A stretch of DNA of 64,000 bases, from positions 99,599,713-99,663,712 of the forward strand of contig OZ020599.1 in assembly GCA_963971535.1 (NCBI GenBank), read 5' to 3'. Each line of letters starts with the position of its first letter. Position 1 is the stretch's first letter. The DNA is from Notolepis coatsorum (taxonomy: Eukaryota; Chordata; Actinopteri; Aulopiformes; Paralepididae). The translations under genes were made by a program, and so were the position numbers. Of this stretch, positions 58,261 through 64,000 are shown piece by piece. The notes under the pieces are model-generated. The model did no database searches, was not told where the DNA came from, and saw nothing but the letters and a program-made list of their open reading frames with translations.

Positions 58261-59300
58261 ATAAGATAAGATATTCCTTTATTGATCCCCTTGGGGAAAT
58301 TCAGGCAACATAGCAGCATGGGGGAAGGGGGGGGGGGGTACAGGTAGTAAAAACAACACAAGCAGTGTAAACAAATAGGTCAATATAATTTACTATCTAA
58401 CTAACTGAAATATATATTCACAGTATTCACAGTGTTCACAAGCTTGTTGAGCTTGTTGGTGTCCCTTGAGTTGATGTAGCCTCCCCATCATGCCACAGCA
58501 TAGAAGAGGACGCTGGCCACTACAGACTGGTAAAATGACTGCAGCAGTCTATTGCACACGTTGAAGGACCTGAGTCTCCTCAGGAAGAACAGCCTGCTCT
58601 GTCCCTTCCTGTAGAGGGCCTCTGTGTTATCCGACCAGTCCAGTTTATTGTTCAGGTGTACCCCAAGGAACTTATATGAGTCCACCACCTCCACCTCCTC
58701 CCCTCGGATGGTGATGGGAATCGGGGGGGGGGCTCTTCTTGCCCCTCCGGAAGTCCACCACCAGCTCTCCTTGGTCTTACTGGTGTTGAGTTGGAGGTGG
58801 TTGCTGTCGCTCCACCCCACAAAGCTCTCCACCAGGGCTCTGTACTCCTCCTCATCATCGTCGGTGATGTAGCTTACGATGGAGGAGTCGTCTGAGAACC
58901 TCTGCAGGTGGCACCCGCTTGAGTTGCGGCAGAAGTCTGAGGTATAGAGGGTGAAGAGGAAGGGTGACAGCACAGTTCCTTGGGGGGCGCCGGTGTTGCT
59001 CACCAGTACGTCAGACTGACTGTCCTTTAGTCTGACGTACTGCAGTCTCTCAGTGAGGTAGTCCTTGATCCAGGCCACCAAGCCGTGCTCCAGCTGCATC
59101 GCAGAGAGCTTCTCCGCTAGCAGTGACGGCTGGATGGTGTTGAAGGCGCTGGAGAAATCAAAGAACATAATCCTCACTGAGCTGCGCGGCTTCTCCAGGT
59201 GCATGTATGCTATGTGGAGCATGTAGATGATGGCGTCCTCCACCCCAATGTTTGCCTGGTATGCAAACTGCAGGGGGTCGAGGGAGTCACACACCAGATG
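58261..59300 (-). mobile_element. Rex1-like LINE, 5' truncated
   Basis: Minus strand: RT palm to C-terminus (58488-59294) and a 230-bp 3' end with GATATTCCTTTATTGATCCC (plus strand) at 58270 and a G10 run. No target duplication found. Confidence 0.85.
58488..59294 (-). pseudogene. Rex1-like LINE reverse transcriptase fragment
   Basis: 268 residues: DPLQFAYQANIGVEDAIIYM, IMFFDFSSAFNTIQPSLLAE (motif A), NTGAPQGTVLSPFLFTLYTS (motif B), LQRFSDDSSIVSY (catalytic FSDD), SNHLQLNTSKTKE, and YKFLGVHLNNKLDW. These blocks are typical of Rex1, a CR1-related fish LINE. A frame disturbance follows KTKESWW (PPPI region, near 58728). The N-terminal endonuclease is absent. Confidence 0.88.
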
Positions 59301-59370
59301 TAGAAGATGTACTATGTTATAATCACAGTGTTGGCTTTGTTAAAATATGTCGTTGCTTATTGTAAGATAC

Positions 59371-59645
59371 GATAATATAAGATATTCCTTTATTGCTCCC
59401 TTTGGGGAAATTCAGGCGTCATAGCAGCATGAGGTAGGGGGGGAGGGGGGTACAGGTATAGGCAGGGTAACAGTAGAATACATAATATAGGCAATACAAT
59501 TAGATCTGAATATAAAAATAATGAGAAACAAATAAACGGTGTAAACAAAGGTACATATGAGGGTCTGTATGCCCTATGGGTTATATATTATATGTTACAA
59601 TAAATATAGGCAATAAAGAATTTGAATATACTATGAGTAAGAGTA
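59371..59645 (-). mobile_element. Rex1-like LINE 3' tail fragment
   Basis: GATATTCCTTTATTGCTCCC then GGCAGGGTAACAGTAGAATA, matching both 58270 and the fragment at 15190-15535. Confidence 0.7.
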
Positions 59646-59649
59646 AAGA

Positions 59650-59825
59650 TAAACAGTATCTGCTCCCGGTTGCCCATGGGGGGAAGGACGACGGGATGGG
59701 TCAAGTGCAGAGCATCGGTGACCCAACAATTGCATGTGTGTTCCTGTGTGTGTGCCCGCCCATCACATGCGTGTGTCACTGCATGCCAAATAAAGACTTC
59801 TCCAAAGTCCAGTTATTATTATTAT
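59650..59825 (+). mobile_element. DANA/HE1-like SINE, 5' truncated
   Basis: Contains GGGGGGAAGGACGACGGGAT, GT-rich blocks and the tail AAATAAAGACTTCTCCAAAG followed by ATT repeats. The pol III head is missing. Confidence 0.8.
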
Positions 59826-60017
59826 AAACACAAGGTACCCTAACTGGCATGGTACGTTGTAGTCTGTGCAATTTACTTCACAGCATAACTCCTCATGCCG
59901 CCTCTCAGCTGGTCACTTCACCATCTCAGTATTCATCTTCTCCCAAAACACCTACTGTAGGTGGATATCAGGCTGCTGCTGAGAGACAGAGGCTACAGCC
60001 AGCCGTCCCCTGGCAGG

Positions 60018-61735
60018 GTTAACCCTCTCACTACCACACTATGGAGGGTTAACCCTTTCACTAACACACTACGGATGGTTAACCCTTTCACTATGGATGG
60101 TTAACCCTTTCACTACGGAGGGTTAACCCTTTCACTACAACACTACATAGGGTTAACCCTTTCACCAACTCACTACATATGTATTTAACCCTTTCACTAC
60201 CACACTATAGAGGTCTTTAACGTGTTCACTACCACACTACAGAAGGTTAACCTTTCACTACCACACTACAGAGGGTTAACCTTTCACTACCACACTACAG
60301 AAGGTTAACCTTTCACTACCACACTACAGAGGGTTAACCTTTCACTACCACACTACATATGGTTAACCTTTCACTACCACACTACAGAGGGTTAACCTTT
60401 CACTACCACACTACAGAAGGTTAACCTTTCACTACCACACTACAGAGGGTTAACCTTTCACTACCACACTACAGAGGGTTAACCTTTCACTACCACACTA
60501 CAGAGGGTTAACCTTTCACTACCACACTACAGAGGGTTAACCTTTCACTACCACACTACAGAAGGTTAACATTTCACTACCACACTACAGAAGGTTAACC
60601 TTTCACTACCACACTACATAGGGTTAACCTTTCACTACCACACTACAGAGGGTTAACCTTTCACTACCACACTACAGAAGGTTAACCTTTCACTACCACA
60701 CTACAGACGGTTAACCTTTCACTACCACACTACAGAGGGTTAACCTTTCACTACCACACTACAGAGACCTTTCACTACCACACTACAGATGGTTAACCTT
60801 TCACTACCACACTACAGAGGGTTAACCTTTCACTACCACACTACAGAGGGTTAACCTTTCACTACCACACTACAGAAGGTTAACCTTTCACTACCACACT
60901 ACAGAGGGTTAACCTTTCACTACCACACTACAGAGGGTTAACCTTTCACTACCACACTACAGAAGGTTAACTCTTTCACTACCACACTACAGAAGGTTAA
61001 CCTTTCACTGCCACACTACAAATGGTTAACCCTTTCACTACCACACGACACAAGGTTAACCTTTCACTACCACACTACAGACGGTTAACCTTTCACTACC
61101 ACACTACAGAAGGTTAACCTTTCACTACCACACTACAGACGGTTTAACCCTTTCACTACCACACTACAGAAGGTGAACCTTTCACTACCACACTACAGAA
61201 GGTTAACCTTTCACTACCACACTACAGAAGGTTAACCTTTCACTACCACACTACAGATGGTTTAACCCTTTCACTACCACACTACAGAGGGTTAACCTTT
61301 CACTGCCACACTACAAAGGGTTAACCCTTTCACTACCACACGACACAAGGTTAACCTTTCACTACCACACTACAGACGGTTAACCTTTCACTACCACACT
61401 ACAGAAGGTTAACCTTTCACTACCACACTACAGACGGTTTAACCCTTTCACTACCACACTACAGAAGGTTAACCTTTCACTACCACACTACAGAAGGTTA
61501 ACCTTTCACTACCTCACTACAGAAGGTTAACCTTTCACTACCACACTACAGATGGTTTAACCCGTTCACCTCCACACTACAGAGGGTTAACCTTTCACTG
61601 CCACTCTACAATGGGTTAACCTTTCACTACCACACTACAGACGGTTAACCTTTCACTACCACACTACAGAAGGTTAACCTTTCACTACCACACTACAGAT
61701 GGTTAACCCTTTCACTACCACACTACAGATGGTTA
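60018..61735 (+). repeat. 28-30-bp minisatellite, about 60 units
   Basis: Tandem TTAACCTTTCACTACC plus ACACTACAGAAGG, with edge units of the longer TTAACCCTTTC form. Variants differ mainly at the AGAAGG/AGAGGG/AGACGG/AGATGG position. Lies in the intron between 58040 and 62478. Confidence 0.97.
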
Positions 61736-62240
61736 ACCGTCAGAAGGTAAACACTGCAGCCGTGTTTAGTCATCTCTTTTCATTTAGGCTGAAAGTGCTT
61801 TCTGAGTGGTTGAACAGTGAGGTGTTCGCCCGCTGTGGTTTGATGCTTTCATGAGTTGGTCTTTTGACTACTTGATGTGTTAAAATGTGGCGTCTTGTTA
61901 AGTCCAACACCAGCCTTTAATGCAGCGCCTGCTCCCGCCGCTCCAGCTATCGCTTTCTTTTTGCATTTTAATTCTAATCTACCAACAGGTAATTGAATTG
62001 CGTCTTCATGCATAATGCACTGTACTGTTTAATATGGAACAACGGAAATTACTTTTGTTTTCATGAAGAATCAACATAAATTTACATCAAAAAGTGTTCG
62101 ATTATAAGACACTTTTTTTTTATCCAAATTGTTTTTGTTCTGTGTGTAATTTTACTGAAGAAGCTGAGATGTTTACTAAAAATGAAGGATGAATATCAAT
62201 AAGGCGCTTTTTTAGTAACAATCAACAGTAATACTGATCA
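61736..62240. other. Intronic stretch, nothing recognised
   Basis: No convincing feature. Confidence 0.3.
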
Positions 62241-62418
62241 GGGGCGACAGTGGCTCAGGAGGTAGAGTGGTCGTCTGGTGGTCCGAAGGTTCCCCCGGTT
62301 CGATTCCCGCTCCCGATGGCACCTTGCATGGTTGCCTCTGCCATCGGTGTGAGTGAATGGGTCAAACTGTGAGGAACAAACATTGTGGATAAACGTGCTA
62401 TATAAATTCACCATTTAA
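62241..62418 (+). mobile_element. tRNA-derived SINE, family 2, upstream of exon
   Basis: Head GGGGCGACAGTGGCTCAGGA with A box TGGCTCAGGAG and B box GGTTCGATTCC. It ends with a GCTATATAAATTCACCATTT tail, 60 bp before the next acceptor. Confidence 0.85.
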
Positions 62419-62477
62419 TACATGAATGTCGTCTATTTCCCTCCTCCTCTCACACACACATCCCCTCCCCTCCCCAG

Positions 62478-63413
62478 ACGAAGGAGATGCAGTGGCCCGG
62501 CGGGGGTCCGGAGGTCCCCTCCTCTATCTGCAGTCAGCCCTGCCGACCCGGCCAGCGCAAGAAAACGGTCAAGGGCATCCCGTGCTGCTGGCACTGCGAG
62601 AGCTGCGACGGCTACCAGTACCAGGCGGACACCACCACCTGCAAGATGTGCCGCTTCGACCTGCGGCCCAACCCCAACCACACCGCCTGCGACCCCATCC
62701 CCATCGTCAAGCTGGAGTGGAGCTCCCCGTGGGCCGTCATCCCCGTCCTCATCTCCGTCTTCGGCATCATGGCCACCCTGTTCGTGGTGGTCACGTTCGT
62801 GCGCTACAACGACACGCCCATCGTGAAGGCGTCCGGCCGGGAGCTCAGCTATGTCCTCCTGACGGGCATCTTCCTGTGCTACGCCACCACGTTCCTCATG
62901 ATCTCCGCGCCGGACATCGGCATCTGCTCCCTGCGGAGGATCTTCCTGGGCCTGGGGATGAGCATCAGCTACGCGGCGCTGCTCACCAAGACCAACCGCA
63001 TCTACCGCATCTTCGAGCAGGGCAAGATGTCGGTGAGCGCCCCGCGTTTCATCTCGCCCGCCTCCCAGCTGGTGCTCACGTTCACGCTGATCTCGGTGCA
63101 GCTGCTCGGCGTGTGCATCTGGTTCGGCGTGGACCCGTCGCGGGCCATCATCGACTACGAGGACCAGCGCACGGCCAACCCGGAGACGGCGCGGGGCGTC
63201 CTGAAGTGCGACATCTCAGACCTGTCCCTGATCTGCCTGCTGGGCTACAGCATGCTGCTCATGGTCACCTGCACCGTGTACGCCATCAAGACCCGAGGGG
63301 TGCCGGAGACCTTCAACGAGGCCAAGCCCATCGGGTTCACCATGTACACCACCTGCATCGTGTGGCTGGCCTTCATCCCCATCTTCTTCGGGACCTCACA
63401 GTCGGCAGAGAAG
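62478..63413 (+). CDS. grm4: Group III mGluR exon, cysteine-rich domain and TM1-TM6
   Basis: 936 nt, exactly 312 codons, acceptor CCCTCCCCAG at 62477, donor AAG|GTAAAT at 63414. Residues 18-71 hold the nine cysteines of the cysteine-rich domain (C18, 22, 36, 37, 40, 43, 55, 58, 71), which passes the ligand signal to the membrane part. An NHT sequon is at 67. TM1 is near 85-108, TM2 121-142, TM3 152-173, TM4 196-217, TM5 249-271 and TM6 284-305. Cys150 and Cys244 are the pair expected to tie TM3 to loop 2. [18 protein letters not shown] is the second intracellular loop. The wording ([59 protein letters not shown]) is nearest GRM4. TM7 and the C-tail lie beyond the window. Third codon positions are almost all G or C, unlike exon 11656-11856. 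Confidence 0.95.
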
Positions 63414-64000
63414 GTAAATGTGTTTTATTTTATTTATTTATTTTTACGTTCATGGAAAGTGCTAATTGGGAGGTGCTCTTATTATGAAACGATGCTGTTG
63501 TGCTTTTTGTGGAGTTGTGCAAGTGCCAACTCCAAATCAAATGATATTCGACATGACCAGGAGAGATTTGGCTAAGTTGCACTTTCTTTTTTTGTGAAGA
63601 TTGTGCACGGAGATTTCTGTAACGATGTACAGTATAAGTATAGTATGTGCAACCATGACGTTGTGCTAATTAAATTCACTTGTGCACACATGGAAACTAA
63701 CTGTCAGCTTTTTACATCTCCTGTGCTGCTGGAAAATAGCCACTCAAACGGCCCTCGTTGCATATACAGTAGCATCACGGTCTCTTGTGTTTGCGGATTG
63801 CCACCGCTATTCATCACGGGATGATGTGCCTTGTGTTCCACCCTGGGGATTATTATAGGGCCGTGTCGAGAGTTTACTTGACTGTGGATAATTCATTTCA
63901 ACTCAATTTGGTTTAGATGCCTTTTGTTTGTCTGTGTTTCTGTGTGGGTTCGATTCAGCATTTTTTTACGGACTGAGGATGCCGAGTGTTCAATCATTGC
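63414..64000. other. Start of the next intron of the receptor gene
   Basis: No further exon of the receptor is visible before the window ends. No repeat was recognised. Confidence 0.6.

Noticed and set aside
60018-61735. CRISPR-like regular repeat array
   Set aside because: Units abut without unique spacers and the genome is vertebrate, so this is a minisatellite.
62426-63487. 353-residue overlapping frame rich in His, Pro and Arg
   Set aside because: Out-of-frame shadow of the GC-rich receptor exon. The receptor frame has all domain features.

Overview
This window is vertebrate, most probably teleost, nuclear DNA. It has split genes with GT-AG introns, fish-type LINEs (L2, Rex1-like, Tx1-like), a Penelope-like element, tRNA-derived SINEs, hAT and piggyBac DNA transposons, and long microsatellites. 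No prokaryotic gene, operon, rRNA gene or CRISPR array was seen.

The only host gene is a group III metabotropic glutamate receptor on the + strand, closest by eye to grm4. Three consecutive coding exons are visible: 11656-11856 (end of the ligand-binding domain), 57904-58040 (link towards the cysteine-rich domain) and 62478-63413 (cysteine-rich domain plus TM1 to TM6). Splice phases agree (1, then 0, then 0). The first exon starts in phase 1, so upstream exons lie outside the window, as does TM7. Almost everything else is intron, chiefly a 46-kb intron (11857-57903) and a 4.4-kb intron (58041-62477).

Layout. 1-3350: Penelope-like retroelement whose GIY-YIG domain is split by a 30-bp minisatellite. 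3360-5880: SINE and a 5'-truncated Tx1-like LINE. 6500-9830: SINEs and a hAT relic hit by a SINE. 10054-11411: solo LTR and a hAT-like repeat. 11942-12710: hAT MITE and a miniature LTR element (TRIM-like) with a tRNA-like promoter inside its repeats. 13818-14302: large CTAT array. 15794-17072: hAT MITE and GA array. 19095-27162: a complete piggyBac transposon with an intact six-exon transposase of 767 aa and a 108-bp satellite with higher-order structure. 27390-31480: L2-like relic carrying several nested insertions. 31978-34551 and 35619-46627: two further TTAA-flanked piggyBac-type elements. The second encloses two Rex1-like LINE pieces and a nearly complete L2-like LINE, itself cut by a hAT MITE with a perfect 8-bp target duplication. 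47030-57900: microsatellites, a retrocopy with a 12-bp target duplication, MITEs, a second L2-like relic and a candidate LTR. 58081-62420: hairpin MITE, Rex1-like LINE, SINE pieces and a 1.7-kb minisatellite of the same family as the one in the Penelope element.

Taken together this is one receptor gene whose introns have served as a landing site for many transposon families, with nesting that allows relative dating. The best candidates for something new are the intact intron-bearing piggyBac gene with its satellite tail, the TRIM-like element with pol III boxes in its terminal repeats, and a dispersed minisatellite whose unit starts with the same TTAACCCTTTC as nearby piggyBac-type ends.
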